Source: Magnetospirillum moscoviense
GTDB taxonomy: Bacteria > Pseudomonadota > Alphaproteobacteria > Rhodospirillales > Magnetospirillaceae
Length of the DNA: 64,000 nucleotides
Assembly (NCBI RefSeq): GCF_001650635.1
Contig: NZ_LWQU01000196.1
Span: forward strand, 21,437-85,436
Reading direction: 5' to 3'
The position numbers and the translations under genes are program-made. The notes beneath the pieces are model-generated. The model saw only the letters and a program-made list of their open reading frames with translations, was not told the DNA's origin and searched no databases. Shown here in pieces: positions 9,977 to 19,619 of the stretch (its first letter is position 1; each line of letters starts with the position of its first letter).

Positions 9977-10087
9977 GCGCGAAGCGCATGCCCGTGCCGG
10001 GCCGGCTCAAGCGCCGCCGGGCTTGGCACTGTGCCATAAAGCCCGAGCGGCGATTGAGCCGCCCGGCTACGGGCATGCGCCTCGCGC
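9977..10087. repeat. 111-bp near-perfect inverted repeat (long hairpin)
   Basis: The two halves match at 18 of 19 bases at the outer ends (left arm from 9977, right arm ending at 10087, including GCGCATGCCCGT and its complement) and stay paired almost to the centre near 10032 through GGCTCAA/TTGAGCC and GGGCTT/AAGCCC. It abuts the uspA stop codon. It could act as a strong terminator or be a REP/MITE-like element. Confidence 0.85.
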
Positions 10088-10911
10088 TAATGACTCATCA
10101 GGACGGGGACGGTCATGTGACGGAGCAGATGCCGGGTGGCGCCGCCCATCACCAGCTCGCGCAGGCGCGAGCGGCCATAGGCGCCCATCACCAGCAGATC
10201 GACATCCTCGTCGGCGGCGCGCGACAGCAGCATCTCGCCGATATTCAGGTCCTCGGACCGGATATGCTCGCACACCGCGTTGGCGCCGTGGCGCGACAGG
10301 TGCAGGCAGATATCGGCGCCGGGCACGTCGCCATGGCCGGCCATGCCGCCGGTGGGGTTGACGGCGATGACGTGGGCCAGCTTGGCCCGGGTCAGGATCG
10401 GCAGGGCATCGTGCACCGCCCGCGTCGCCTCGCGTGAGCCGTTCCACGCCACCAGGATGCGTTCGCCGATGATGTCGAAGCGGCCGGCATAGGGCACCAC
10501 CAGCACCGGACGGCCGACCTCCAGGATCAGCGAATCGGCCAGGCCGGGGCCGTCCTCGCCGGGCAGGGACTGGCCGACCACCGTCAGGTCGACATAGCGC
10601 GCGTGCAGCGCCACCGTGCTTTCCAGCGGCCCGTCGACGTCGCGCCACTCGGTGGTGACGCCGTAATCGGGCTGGATGCGGTCGAAGATGGCGCGGGCCT
10701 CGCGGGCGGCCTCGGCATTGTGCTCGTCCTCGATCTTGTCGAGGATCGAGCCGTACTGGGCGGCGATATATTGCGGCAGATGCTGGCGGTGGCGCACGTT
10801 CAGCGCGATCAGGTGGGCCTGGTGGTCCTTGGCCAGGCGGGCCGCCAAACCCAGACGCACGCCGCATTGCGGCGAGTTGTCGACGTGAACCAGGATATCC
10901 TTGAAGGCCAT
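10087..10911 (-). CDS. Universal stress protein, tandem UspA domains
   Basis: 274 aa, starting MAFKDILVHVDNSPQCG; another Met three codons upstream is possible. Two Usp folds follow one another. The second ends with GAYGRSRLRELVMGGATRH and VPVLMSH, the G-2x-G-9x-G-type ATP-binding loop. The first half ends in SLILEVGRPVLVVPY. Tandem Usp proteins of this size are common in alphaproteobacteria and are usually linked to stress or stationary phase. A large hairpin directly follows the stop codon. Confidence 0.92.
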   Translation of the reverse strand: MAFKDILVHVDNSPQCGVRLGLAARLAKDHQAHLIALNVRHRQHLPQYIAAQYGSILDKIEDEHNAEAAREARAIFDRIQPDYGVTTEWRDVDGPLESTVALHARYVDLTVVGQSLPGEDGPGLADSLILEVGRPVLVVPYAGRFDIIGERILVAWNGSREATRAVHDALPILTRAKLAHVIAVNPTGGMAGHGDVPGADICLHLSRHGANAVCEHIRSEDLNIGEMLLSRAADEDVDLLVMGAYGRSRLRELVMGGATRHLLRHMTVPVLMSH

Positions 10912-11088
10912 GACTGCCATCCTGTCAGCTGATTGATTGCCCCGATGATAGAGCATCGGAACTGGTCGGACCAGTGACCTGCAAGCAGCCCTGAATCGAC
11001 AAAAGCGCCCGCTTGCCCTTTCCAACGGCCTGCGGTGGCCCCACCTGTTGCATCAGTGGGTCCATGGTCGCGGGGAAGTGTATCATCG

Positions 11089-12516
11089 ATGTTCGGTATC
11101 GTGCGCGCCCCAGAAATCGATCGCCCCGGCCAGGTATGGTTCAACGTCGACCGTCCGCTGTCGCTGGCCGACCTGAAGGGCCGCATGGTGGTGCTGGATT
11201 TCTGGACCTTCTGCTGCGTCAATTGCCTGCACACCCTGCCGACGCTGCAGGTGCTGGAACAGGCCTTTCCCGACCGGCTGGTGGTGATCGGCATCCACAG
11301 CCCGAAATTCGACCATGAATGCCAGCCGGCGGCGGTGGCGGCGGCGATCGACCGCTTGGGCGTCACCCATCCGGTGGTCCACGACCCGCATCTGATCCTG
11401 TGGGAGGAATATTGCGTCCAGGCCTGGCCGACCCTGGTGCTGATCTCGCCCGACGGCCACGTCATCGGCCAACTGGCCGGCGAGCCCCATCCCGACATGC
11501 TGCTGAAGGGGTTAAGCGACATGCTGTCGCGTCAGCCGGTGCACAGTGCTGCCGGGGCGCTGCCGATTCGCCCGGCTTTGGCCGGCGGCGGCCGCCTGCG
11601 GTTTCCCGGCAAGATCAAGCATTGCCCGGGTGCCGACGGGCAAAAGCAGTGGGCGGTGGCCGATGCCGGCCATCATCAGATCGTGCTGTTCGATGATGAC
11701 GGCCGCGAATTGCGGCGCTGGGGCAGCGGCGAGGCCGGCTATGCCGACGGATTGGTCGCCAGTTTCGACGGCCCCGAGGGGCTGGCCTGCGATGCCGACG
11801 CCATCTATGTCGCCGACACCCGCAACCATGCCATCCGCCGCATCGACCGCGCCAGCGACGCCGTCAGCACCCTGGCCGGCTTCGGCTGTCGCGGCGGTTT
11901 CCTGGAATTGCCGGCGCCGGGGGGCGATACCGCGCTGGCCTCGCCGTGGGACCTGGAACTGGTCGGCCGCCAATTGTTTTTCGCCAATGCCGGCAGCCAC
12001 CAGTTGGGCTGCCTGGACCTTGACAGCGGCGATGTCCGATTGGTCGCCGGCAGCGGCGACGAAGACATCGAGGACGGCCCGGCCCAACAGGCCCGGCTGG
12101 CCCAACCCTCGGGCCTGGCGGTGAATGCCGGTGGCGACGGGCTTTATTTCGCCGACAGCGAGACCTCGGCGATCCGCCATCTGTGCCTGAAATCGGGCGA
12201 GGTCAGCACCCTGGCCGGGGCCGGCCTGTTCGATTTCGGCCATCTGAACGGCGCCTTGGTCGATGCGCGGTTCCAGCATCCGTTGGCGGTGGCGACGGCG
12301 CCGGGGATGATCTATGTCGCCGACAGCTATAACGGGGTGATCCGCGCCATCGACCTGGATCGGGCGGTGGTCACCGATCTCGACGGCCCGCCGGCCTTGA
12401 GCGAGCCGGCCGGCATCGCCGCCGACGGGATCGGCCGCTTGCTGGTGTGCGACACCAACCAGCACCGCATCCTGGAAATCGACGCCGCCACCCATCAGTC
12501 GCGCATCTGGGCCTAG
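11089..12516 (+). CDS. Thioredoxin-like / NHL-repeat protein
   Basis: 475 aa. An N-terminal thioredoxin fold carries WTFCCVNCLHTLPTL (CxxC redox motif, about residues 40-54). It is followed from about residue 170 by several NHL beta-propeller blades (DGPEGLACDADAIYVADTRNHAIRRI; GIAADGIGRLLVCDTNQHRILEI). This is the NHLRC2-like architecture known from bacteria to animals. No signal peptide is evident, so a cytoplasmic location is inferred. Its redox partner is unknown. A Met 18 codons upstream exists, but family similarity starts at MFGIVRAP. Confidence 0.88.
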   Translation: MFGIVRAPEIDRPGQVWFNVDRPLSLADLKGRMVVLDFWTFCCVNCLHTLPTLQVLEQAFPDRLVVIGIHSPKFDHECQPAAVAAAIDRLGVTHPVVHDPHLILWEEYCVQAWPTLVLISPDGHVIGQLAGEPHPDMLLKGLSDMLSRQPVHSAAGALPIRPALAGGGRLRFPGKIKHCPGADGQKQWAVADAGHHQIVLFDDDGRELRRWGSGEAGYADGLVASFDGPEGLACDADAIYVADTRNHAIRRIDRASDAVSTLAGFGCRGGFLELPAPGGDTALASPWDLELVGRQLFFANAGSHQLGCLDLDSGDVRLVAGSGDEDIEDGPAQQARLAQPSGLAVNAGGDGLYFADSETSAIRHLCLKSGEVSTLAGAGLFDFGHLNGALVDARFQHPLAVATAPGMIYVADSYNGVIRAIDLDRAVVTDLDGPPALSEPAGIAADGIGRLLVCDTNQHRILEIDAATHQSRIWA

Positions 12517-12585
12517 GGTGAACCTCTCTTGCGCGGGGTTCTGAACTGCCGCTACCATCGCAGGCCATGGGTTTCGGGGGCTTGA

Positions 12586-12891
12586 ATGGCAGCAAAATCG
12601 CGTTCGGACATCATCGGGGATGTCGAAGACTTCGTCGATCGCAACGGCGGCAACTTCGCCGACTTCTTCGTCGGCGTCACCGGCGCCCCCAAGCAGATGC
12701 TGTTTTCCCAGCACAAGCTGAAGGACAAGGGCGACGCCTGGATTTCAAGGCTGGCCAAGGACGAGTTGGACGCCCACGACGTCGTCGAGTATTTCCGCTC
12801 CACCCGTGGCGCCAAGTCGCGCAAGAAAGAGGTGGTCGATACCGACCTTTACGTCTACGCCTTCAAGATCAAGCCCCACACCCGGACCTGA
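12586..12891 (+). CDS. Hypothetical protein
   Basis: 101 aa, MAAKSRSDIIGDVEDFVDRNGG onward, with charged helices and GVTGAPKQMLF in the middle. It is not recognised as a named family. It lies 1 bp before the aminotransferase start, so the two are probably co-transcribed. Codon use is like the core chromosome. Confidence 0.75.
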   Translation: MAAKSRSDIIGDVEDFVDRNGGNFADFFVGVTGAPKQMLFSQHKLKDKGDAWISRLAKDELDAHDVVEYFRSTRGAKSRKKEVVDTDLYVYAFKIKPHTRT

Positions 12892-12892
12892 C

Positions 12893-14263
12893 ATGAGCCG
12901 CACCGCCGATTCCGACCTCGCCCACCTGTTCCATCCCTATACCAACCTGGTCAAGCACCCCGAGACCGGGCCGCTGGTGATCACCCGCGGCCAGGGGGTG
13001 CGGGTCTATGACGAGGCCGGCAAGGACTATATCGAGGGGCTGGCCGGCCTGTGGTGCACGGCGCTGGGCTGGGGCGAGGAACGCCTGGTCGAGGCCGCCG
13101 CCCGCCAGATGCGCGAGCTGCCCTTCTATCACCTATTTTCCAGCCGCACCCATCCGCCGGCGGTGCAATTGGCCGAGATGCTGGCGGCCCAGGTGCCGAT
13201 CGACGATGCCCGCGTGTTGTTCGCCTGTTCGGGCTCGGAATCCAACGACACCGCCATCAAGCTGATCTGGTACCGCAACAACGCCCTGGGCCGGCCCGAC
13301 AAGAAGAAGATCATCGCCCGCGAGCGCGCCTATCACGGTGTTACCGTGGCCACCGCCTCGCTGACCGGGCTGGTCAACAACCAGCGCTCGTTCGACGTTC
13401 CCATCGACCGCATCTTCCATACCGGCTGTCCCCATTACTGGCGCTACGGCGAAAAAGGCGAAAGCGAAGAGCAGTTCGCCACCCGCCGGGCCGAGGAACT
13501 GGAAAAGCTGATCCTGGCCGAGGGCCCGGATACCGTCGCCGCCTTCTTCGCCGAGCCGGTGATGGGCGCGGGCGGCGTCATCGTGCCGCCGGCCACCTAT
13601 TTCGCCAAGATCCAGGCGGTGTTGAAGAAGTACGACGTGCTGCTGGTCGCCGACGAGGTGATCACCGGGTTCGGCCGCACCGGCAACATGTTCGGCTGCG
13701 ACACCTTCGGCATCCGCCCCGACATGATGACGGTCGCCAAGGGGTTGTCGTCGGGCTATCTGCCGATTTCGGCGCTGATCGTCTCGGGGGAAGTGTTCGG
13801 CCCGATCGCCGAGGAAGCCGGCCGCATCGGCGTGTTCGGCCACGGTTTCACCTATGGCGGCCATCCGGTGTCGGCGGCCGTCGCGGTCGAGACGCTGAAG
13901 ATCTATGCCGAGCGCGACATCCTGGGTCATGTGGCCAAAGTCGGCCCGGTCCTGCAACGCGGACTGGCCGCGTTGCAGCAGCACCCCCTGGTCGGCGAGG
14001 CCCGGGGCGTCGGCCTGATCGGCGCCGTCGAGCTGGTGGCCGACAAGGACAGCCGCACCGCCTTCGATCCCAAACTGGCGGTCGGACCCAGGGTGGTGGC
14101 CAAGGCGCAGGCACACGGGGTGATCTTGCGGGCGATGGGCGACGCGGTGGCCTTCGCGCCGCCCCTGATCATCTCCGAAGCGGAAATCCTAGACATGCTG
14201 GGCCGCTTCCGCCGCGCCCTTGACGAAGCTCATGGAGAGCTGGTGGGGGCAGGGGCAGTCTGA
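12893..14263 (+). CDS. Class III PLP-dependent aminotransferase
   Basis: 456 aa fold-type I enzyme. Visible motifs are CSGSESNDTAIKL (phosphate-binding region), YHGVT, LLVADEVITGFGRTG (Asp contacting the pyridine nitrogen) and DMMTVAKGLSSGYLPI with the Schiff-base Lys. It is close to the omega-amino acid:pyruvate or putrescine/beta-alanine-type aminotransferases; the amino donor cannot be fixed by eye. The start at 12893 is one base after the preceding stop. Confidence 0.92.
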   Translation: MSRTADSDLAHLFHPYTNLVKHPETGPLVITRGQGVRVYDEAGKDYIEGLAGLWCTALGWGEERLVEAAARQMRELPFYHLFSSRTHPPAVQLAEMLAAQVPIDDARVLFACSGSESNDTAIKLIWYRNNALGRPDKKKIIARERAYHGVTVATASLTGLVNNQRSFDVPIDRIFHTGCPHYWRYGEKGESEEQFATRRAEELEKLILAEGPDTVAAFFAEPVMGAGGVIVPPATYFAKIQAVLKKYDVLLVADEVITGFGRTGNMFGCDTFGIRPDMMTVAKGLSSGYLPISALIVSGEVFGPIAEEAGRIGVFGHGFTYGGHPVSAAVAVETLKIYAERDILGHVAKVGPVLQRGLAALQQHPLVGEARGVGLIGAVELVADKDSRTAFDPKLAVGPRVVAKAQAHGVILRAMGDAVAFAPPLIISEAEILDMLGRFRRALDEAHGELVGAGAV

Positions 14264-14410
14264 CCCCACACCTGAAAGGGTTGGGGAGATTACGGGCAAG
14301 TTAGTTGCACCATGAAACCCTAATCCTTTAGGATCGCGCCCTAGACAAAGAATGTTCCGCGCCCGGCCGGCACGACACGAGCTGAAGCGACGCGGGGGAG
14401 GCCAGACCAG

Positions 14411-15637
14411 ATGGATTACGAGCATTACTTCGCCAAGCGCATCGCCGACCTGAAAAGCGAGGGCCGCTATCGGGTGTTCGCCGATCTGGAACGCCAGTGC
14501 GGCCGCTTCCCGGTGGCGCTGAACCACCGCGACGACGGCATTCACGAAGTGGTGGTGTGGTGCTCGAACGATTATCTGGGCATGGGCCAGCATCCCGAAG
14601 TCCTGGCCGCGGCCAAGGAAGCGGTCGATCGCTGCGGTGCCGGTGCCGGCGGCACCCGCAACATCTCGGGCACCAACCATTACCACGTCCTGCTGGAACA
14701 AGAGATCGCCGACTGGAACGCCAAGGAATCCGCCTTGTTGTTCACCTCGGGCTATGTCGCCAACCAGACGACGCTCTCGACCCTGGGCGCCACCATCCCC
14801 GGCTGCGTGATCTTCTCGGACGAGTTGAACCACAACTCGATGATCGAGGGCATCCGCCATTCGCGCGCCGCCAAGCACGTCTTTCGCCACAACGACCCGG
14901 AAAGCCTGGCCGAGGCGTTGAGCGCCTATCCCAAGGAGACGCCCAAGCTGGTGGCGTTCGAATCGGTCTATTCGATGGATGGCGACATCGCGCCGATCAA
15001 GGAAATGTGCGACGTCGCCGAGGCCCATAACGCCATGACCTTCATCGACGAGGTCCATGCCGCCGGCATGTACGGCGCCGAGGGCTCGGGCGTGGCCGAG
15101 CGCGACGGCCAGCGCGACCGCCTGACCATCATCCAGGCCACCCTGGCCAAGGCCATCGGCGTGGTCGGCGGCTATATCGCCGGCTCGAAATCGATGGTCG
15201 ATTACGTCCGCTCGTTCGGGCCGGGCTTCATCTTCTCGTCGTCCTTGCCGCCGATGGTGGCCGCCGCCGCCCGGGCCTCGATCCAGGTGCTGCGCCGCAC
15301 CCCCGAGATCCGCACCCGCCACCAGGAACGCGCCGCCACCTGCAAGGCGCGCCTGAAGGCCCAGGGCATCCCGGTGATGGATTCGGTCAGCCATATCGTG
15401 CCGGTGATGGTCGGCAATGCCGCGCTGTGCAAGCAGGCATCCGACCTGTTGCTGAAGAAGCACCACATCTACGTCCAGCCCATCAACTATCCCACTGTCC
15501 CGGTCGGCACCGAGCGTCTGCGTATCACGCCGACGCCCTTGCACACCGACGAGATGATGGATCATCTGGTCAAGTCGGTGGTGGCGGTGTGGGACGAACT
15601 GGACCTGCACAAGGTCCACGTCAAGGCGGCTGAATAA
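14411..15637 (+). CDS. hemA: HemA, 5-aminolevulinate synthase
   Basis: 408 aa PLP enzyme that condenses glycine with succinyl-CoA, the first committed step of haem (and any bacteriochlorophyll) synthesis by the C4 route found in alphaproteobacteria. It has MDYEHYFAKRIADLKSEGRYR at the N-terminus, GAGAGGTRNISGTNHYH, VHAAGMYG and the PLP-lysine region TLAKAIGVVGGYI. Length is standard. A good GGGGGAGG ribosome-binding site precedes ATG. The 147-bp upstream gap probably contains its promoter. Confidence 0.97.
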   Translation: MDYEHYFAKRIADLKSEGRYRVFADLERQCGRFPVALNHRDDGIHEVVVWCSNDYLGMGQHPEVLAAAKEAVDRCGAGAGGTRNISGTNHYHVLLEQEIADWNAKESALLFTSGYVANQTTLSTLGATIPGCVIFSDELNHNSMIEGIRHSRAAKHVFRHNDPESLAEALSAYPKETPKLVAFESVYSMDGDIAPIKEMCDVAEAHNAMTFIDEVHAAGMYGAEGSGVAERDGQRDRLTIIQATLAKAIGVVGGYIAGSKSMVDYVRSFGPGFIFSSSLPPMVAAAARASIQVLRRTPEIRTRHQERAATCKARLKAQGIPVMDSVSHIVPVMVGNAALCKQASDLLLKKHHIYVQPINYPTVPVGTERLRITPTPLHTDEMMDHLVKSVVAVWDELDLHKVHVKAAE

Positions 15638-15645
15638 GGACGGCG

Positions 15646-16365
15646 TCAGCGCGCATCCTTGAAGCGGAAATCCAGCCGCACCGCGAACGGTGCCTTGGCC
15701 CTTAAGGCGTCGGGCAGCTTCAACGGCTGGGCCTGACGGATGGCCCGGTACAGCGCGTCGATGGTACGCCGCTGAATGCTTTGCGGGTGCAGCTGGGAAT
15801 AGCCGTCGAACACCTCGTCCGGATTCCAGGGCCGGCGGGAATCGTAAATCTCGGCGAAATACCCATCGGCCCGCACCGTCACCGCCACCCGCATGTCGGC
15901 CCGGTCGTAGGCGGCCAGCTCCTTCGGCGGCTTCCACTGGCGGACCACCTGCGACAACACGAAATCGCGCTCGTTCTGGGTGACCGGAGCGGGCTTCTTG
16001 ACGGCGGCAAGCTTCTCGGCGGGCGTGGCGACCACCGCCGACGGGGCGGTGGTTTCCTTGGCCGGAGCCGGACTGGATCGTTGCGCCAACTCGCCCTGTT
16101 CCAGTTGAGGAATGGCGCGGCCGTCCTTCTCGGGCTGGGGCTTGGCCCCGCCCTGATCGGCCGGCGGGGCCGGCTTCTGGGCAGGTGGGGGGACCAGCTC
16201 GACCGCCACCGACGGCGGCTCGGGATCCTTGATCTGGGGGATCGGAAAACCCAGCCACGCGATCGCCAGGGCCAGATGGACCAGCGCCGACAGCACCAGC
16301 GGCGCCGCCTTGAAACGGCGGCGGGCAGAGGGCGCAGGCAGATCGAGTACCGGGGCGGCAAGCAT
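15646..16365 (-). CDS. TonB/TolA-like energy-transducer protein
   Basis: 239 aa, starting MLAAPVLDLPAPSARRRF, then one N-terminal membrane helix (about residues 22-41, APLVLSALVHLALAIAW), a long Pro/Ala/Lys-rich periplasmic spacer and a compact C-terminal domain (FVLSQVVRQWKPPKEL ... MRVAVTVRADGYFAE). The layout is that of TolA/TonB C-terminal proteins; no tol-pal or exb genes are nearby, so the partner is unknown. It is convergent with hemA, with only 8 bp between stops. Confidence 0.72.
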   Translation of the reverse strand: MLAAPVLDLPAPSARRRFKAAPLVLSALVHLALAIAWLGFPIPQIKDPEPPSVAVELVPPPAQKPAPPADQGGAKPQPEKDGRAIPQLEQGELAQRSSPAPAKETTAPSAVVATPAEKLAAVKKPAPVTQNERDFVLSQVVRQWKPPKELAAYDRADMRVAVTVRADGYFAEIYDSRRPWNPDEVFDGYSQLHPQSIQRRTIDALYRAIRQAQPLKLPDALRAKAPFAVRLDFRFKDAR

Positions 16366-16473
16366 AGCGGGCCGGACCCTACCGTAACGGCCGCCTGGAA
16401 TAAACCCCTGCGACAGTGGACGCCAGCCGTTGCATCCCTTATATTTGGCTGATTGAACAACGAGGCTTGGCCG

Positions 16474-17022
16474 ATGTTCGCCGACAACACCCTGACCCCC
16501 AAGGAAGCGGTGCGCTTGTGCGCGCTGGGCTCGATTGCGCGCGCACCTCAGCGTTACAGCGAACTGGCCGGCGCGGTGCGTCACTTCATCAGCCGGGTGG
16601 CCGGGCCGCAGATCGACCTGATGGGCACCTCGATCGAGCTTCTGCGCTATGAAGGCCTGGTCCAAGCGGTCGATGGCACCGGTGCCGGCATGGAAGACGA
16701 CGCCATCCTGGCCATCACCGAGGCCGGCCGGGTCGAACTCACCAACCTGCTGACCGCCCGTCTGCGCGCCGGCAGCGATCTGTCGAAGCTGATCGTCGCC
16801 TTGAAGATGCGGTTCATGGACCTGCTGCCGGCCAACCAGCAGCGCGCCCAGGCCGACCTGATGATCGAGACGGTCGAAGGCGAACTGGCCCGCCTGATCG
16901 ATCTGCGCGGCGCCTTCGCCGGGGATGGCGACGGCTGCCACCTGACCGATTGGCTGGATCACGATATCGAATTGCTGGAAACCCGGCTGGCCTGGCTGGA
17001 AGAGTTCAGCGCCCGCCTGTGA
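16474..17022 (+). CDS. Hypothetical protein, PadR/winged-helix-like
   Basis: 182 aa from ATG 16474 ([19 protein letters not shown]); a TTG seven codons upstream is possible. The first about 80 residues resemble a winged helix ([29 protein letters not shown]), and the C-terminal half is helical like a PadR dimerisation arm. The TGA stop overlaps the GTG start of radC (GTGA), so it belongs to the radC operon that the island has interrupted. Confidence 0.72.
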   Translation: MFADNTLTPKEAVRLCALGSIARAPQRYSELAGAVRHFISRVAGPQIDLMGTSIELLRYEGLVQAVDGTGAGMEDDAILAITEAGRVELTNLLTARLRAGSDLSKLIVALKMRFMDLLPANQQRAQADLMIETVEGELARLIDLRGAFAGDGDGCHLTDWLDHDIELLETRLAWLEEFSARL

Positions 17023-17639
17023 GCGTCGAGCCCGCCCTGCCCGGACTGGATGACCAGACCGCCGATGCCAACCCGCATTATCTGGGCCATCGCGATCGCC
17101 TGCGCAGCCGGTTTCTCGCCGCCCCCGACAGCCTGCCCGATTACGAATTGCTGGAATTGTTGCTGTCGTCGGTGATCGCCCGCGTCGATACCAAGCCCTT
17201 GGCCAAGGCCCTGATCGACGAGTTCGGCGGTTTCGGCGAGGTGCTGGCGGCCCCGGTCGCCGTGCTGGAAGCCTTTCCCAAGGTCGACAAGGCCCGCATC
17301 ACGCCCACCGTCGCCGCCTATCTGAAGGTGGCCGAGCAATCGGCCCGGCGGCTGGCCAAGCTGGCGGTGCTGGACCAGCCGGTGCTGACCCGCTGGGACC
17401 AGTTGATCGATTACTGCAACATGGCCATGGGCCGCCTGCCGACCGAGCAGTTCCGCCTGCTGTTCCTGGACCGCAAGAACGTTCTGGTGGCCGACGAATT
17501 GCAGCAGCAAGGCACCATCGATCACACCCCCCTTTACCCGCGCGAGGTGGTGAAAAGGGCGCTGGAACTGAACGCCTCGGCCCTGATCATGGTCCACAAC
17601 CGTACTTGCCGCCGACCTATTTCACATGCAATTCAGTAG
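17019..17639 (+). pseudogene. radC: RadC 5' fragment, interrupted by the genomic island
   Basis: RadC (UPF0758) N-terminal helix-hairpin-helix domain ([33 protein letters not shown]) and the start of the JAMM metalloprotease-like domain (NALIMVHN). At 17595-17601 the frame leaves radC and reads about a dozen island-coded residues to a TAG. The missing end, beginning with the catalytic HNHPSGD, is found at 58801-58959. The fragment lacks the metal-binding motif and should be inactive as a JAMM enzyme. Confidence 0.93.
17595..17601 (+). repeat. attL core (CACAACC)
   Basis: Left copy of the 7-bp identity at the island/radC junction; radC reading frame is normal before it and foreign after it. 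The true crossover may be slightly offset. Confidence 0.75.
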
Positions 17640-17659
17640 GTTATAAAGACGCAAGGGTG

Positions 17660-17677
17660 CGTGTGTCGCATTTGTGT
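17660..17677 (+). repeat. 18-bp terminal direct repeat, left copy (likely integrase arm site)
   Basis: CGTGTGTCGCATTTGTGT occurs here, 59 bp inside the left end, and again perfectly at 58623-58640, inside the right end and over the integrase start codon. Such distal direct repeats next to att cores fit tyrosine-recombinase arm-type sites. Confidence 0.7.
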
Positions 17678-17701
17678 CGCAAGTAATCCCCTTCCCCGTC
17701 C

Positions 17702-18202
17702 CTATTTGGCACCACCCAAAGCCTTCGCCATCGACAGAACCTGATCCCGGACCTTGGGATCGGCGATGGTGAAATAGGCCCGTACCAATTCGAGGGTTTC
17801 CCGCCGTGCCATCGGATCATCGTCGGGGATTTCAACTGACTTGGTGACATTGCCCCGGATCACCTCGACCGGCGATGCTGCCTGGGCAGTATCAGAGATT
17901 TCCTCAAAAAAGTAGCCTACCCGGACATCCAGAACACGGGATAGATCGAACAGCCTGGAGGCTCCGACCCGATTGGCTCCACGTTCGTATTTTTGCACCT
18001 GCTGGAAGGTCAGCCCAAGGCATTCGCCCAGCTTTTCCTGGCTCATACCAAGCAGGGTCCGGCGAAGCCGAATGCGGGCACCAACATGGACATCGATGGG
18101 ATTGGCACTGCCGTCGTCCAATCGGCCACGGGTGGACCGACCAACCTTCCTGACTTCCTTGGCAGGCTTGGTTGCGGGCTTGGCACTCTTACGTGGCGGC
18201 AT
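17702..18202 (-). CDS. XRE-family helix-turn-helix regulator
   Basis: 166 aa from ATG 18202 ([16 protein letters not shown]), with an AGGG-type ribosome-binding site; the basic Lys/Ala/Pro N-terminus precedes a Cro/C1 HTH ([19 protein letters not shown] ... [19 protein letters not shown], about residues 40-95). It resembles the rhizobial-type XRE proteins with a C-terminal helical region. It is the first gene inside the left end and the last of a three-gene minus-strand cluster with mucR and HU. A role in island control is inferred from position only. Confidence 0.88.
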   Translation of the reverse strand: MPPRKSAKPATKPAKEVRKVGRSTRGRLDDGSANPIDVHVGARIRLRRTLLGMSQEKLGECLGLTFQQVQKYERGANRVGASRLFDLSRVLDVRVGYFFEEISDTAQAASPVEVIRGNVTKSVEIPDDDPMARRETLELVRAYFTIADPKVRDQVLSMAKALGGAK

Positions 18203-18222
18203 GATGATCCCTTCCCTGCTCA

Positions 18223-18636
18223 TCAGGTGGCTGATTTGGGCCGACGATTCTTCCGCGTGAAGCCAAGCCCCGCTGCCTTGGCGAGTTCGGATCGGCGTGC
18301 AGCATATTCCGGTGCGACCAAGGGGTAATCCCTGGGCAACGACCACTTGGTCCGGTACTCGTCGGCGGTCAGTCCGTGGCCGGTCAGGAGATGCCGCTTC
18401 AGCATCTTCTGGTGGTCGCCGCATTCCAGACAGACGATATGGCCGGGGGTCACAGACTTCTTTACCGAAACGGCAGGTTGCTGCTGTTCAGCCGGTGCTG
18501 TGACCGGGGCGTCCGTGCCAACCAAGGTCGAATAAACGGACTTGATCAGGTTCGGGACTTCCGTGGCTTCCACGGTGTTGCCACCCAAGTAGGCCGCGAC
18601 GATCTTGGTGGTCAGAGCCTTGATGTCATCGGCCAT
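18223..18636 (-). CDS. MucR/Ros-family zinc-finger transcriptional regulator
   Basis: 137 aa, starting [20 protein letters not shown]. The Ros/MucR zinc finger is visible as [14 protein letters not shown] plus [17 protein letters not shown], a family confined largely to alphaproteobacteria whose members are H-NS-like silencers of AT-rich DNA and regulators of surface traits. The start overlaps the HU stop by 11 bp. On this island it could silence foreign AT-rich cargo, which is an inference. Confidence 0.93.
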   Translation of the reverse strand: MADDIKALTTKIVAAYLGGNTVEATEVPNLIKSVYSTLVGTDAPVTAPAEQQQPAVSVKKSVTPGHIVCLECGDHQKMLKRHLLTGHGLTADEYRTKWSLPRDYPLVAPEYAARRSELAKAAGLGFTRKNRRPKSAT

Positions 18637-18904
18637 TGATAGTGTCCTTCAGGCCCTTACCGGCAGTGAATTTGGCAGACTTGCTTGCCGCGATGGTTAG
18701 GGTCTTGCCAGTCTGCGGATTCCTGCCTTCACGTGCAGGACGGGCAGAAACCGAGAAAGTTCCGAAGCCGACCAGACGCACATCATCACCGGCCTTCATG
18801 GCGGTGGTGATGGCTGCAAAAACAGCGTCAATGGCATTGCCCGCGTCGGCCTTGGTCATGTTGGCACCATCGGCGACGGCGGCGATCAATTCGGACTTGT
18901 TCAT
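18626..18904 (-). CDS. HU-family DNA-binding protein
   Basis: 92 aa from ATG 18904: [20 protein letters not shown], then [20 protein letters not shown] and [18 protein letters not shown], the full HU/IHF fold with the beta-arm proline region RNPQTG. It bends and compacts DNA and often assists site-specific recombination. A longer upstream frame is not family-like. It is translationally linked to the mucR gene. Confidence 0.94.
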   Translation of the reverse strand: MNKSELIAAVADGANMTKADAGNAIDAVFAAITTAMKAGDDVRLVGFGTFSVSARPAREGRNPQTGKTLTIAASKSAKFTAGKGLKDTINGR

Positions 18905-19092
18905 GTCACCCCCTACGAAAAGCATGGGTTCATGATTTACACGAGGTGCTTGTGCCGTCAAGCTCCCCAAAATTTCACAAGTTGCCGGAAATTCTGGTAC
19001 CGATCTTCTCGGATGCCGATGCCACCGTTCTTGCTGGTGGTCGCCATTTCCTGAATGATTGGTCTGGATATCGGTAGGGGGGAGGCAAACAA

Positions 19093-19554
19093 ATGCGATG
19101 CCCGTTTTGCGGCCAGGATGATACCCAGGTGAAGGATTCTCGCCCGACCGATGACAATGCGGCCATCCGTCGCCGCCGAGCTTGTCCAGGGTGTGGATCA
19201 CGGTTCACCACCTTCGAGCGGGTTCAAATTCGTGATCTGGTCGTGGTCAAAAAGGACGGATCACGCTCGACCTTCGACCGGGAGAAAGTGGTCAAGTCGC
19301 TTCAGATCGCCCTACGAAAACGCCCAGTCGAAGATGACCAGATCGAGCGGATTGCCAATGGCGTCTACCGCCGCCTGGAGAGCCTTGGCGAAAATGAAGT
19401 TCCGTCCAAGCTCATCGGCGAACTGGTCATGGACGTGCTGATGGAACTCGATCAGGTCGCCTACCTCCGTTATGCATCGGTCTACCGGAACTTCCGTGAG
19501 GCCAAAGATTTTGGGGATTTCCTGGGGAAGATGGGAACCAGCAGCGGGGATTGA
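19093..19554 (+). CDS. nrdR: NrdR, ATP-cone/zinc-ribbon repressor of ribonucleotide reductase genes
   Basis: 153 aa, full length. The zinc ribbon [17 protein letters not shown] ... [13 protein letters not shown] and the ATP-cone ([20 protein letters not shown]) are intact. NrdR senses dATP/ATP and binds NrdR boxes before nrd operons. It sits inside the island without an nrd operon beside it; alphaproteobacteria usually keep nrdR near glyA/ribD, so this is probably an extra copy. It is divergent from the HU gene. Confidence 0.95.
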   Translation: MRCPFCGQDDTQVKDSRPTDDNAAIRRRRACPGCGSRFTTFERVQIRDLVVVKKDGSRSTFDREKVVKSLQIALRKRPVEDDQIERIANGVYRRLESLGENEVPSKLIGELVMDVLMELDQVAYLRYASVYRNFREAKDFGDFLGKMGTSSGD

Positions 19555-19619
19555 TACGCCCTGACGATCACAGCACAAGGCATTGCCCTACCATACCCTT
19601 CCGTTGGAATGTGCTTATC

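Noticed and set aside
14189..16258. 689-codon minus-strand frame opposite hemA
   Set aside because: Antisense shadow of hemA and the TonB-like gene; no ribosome-binding site or family signature.
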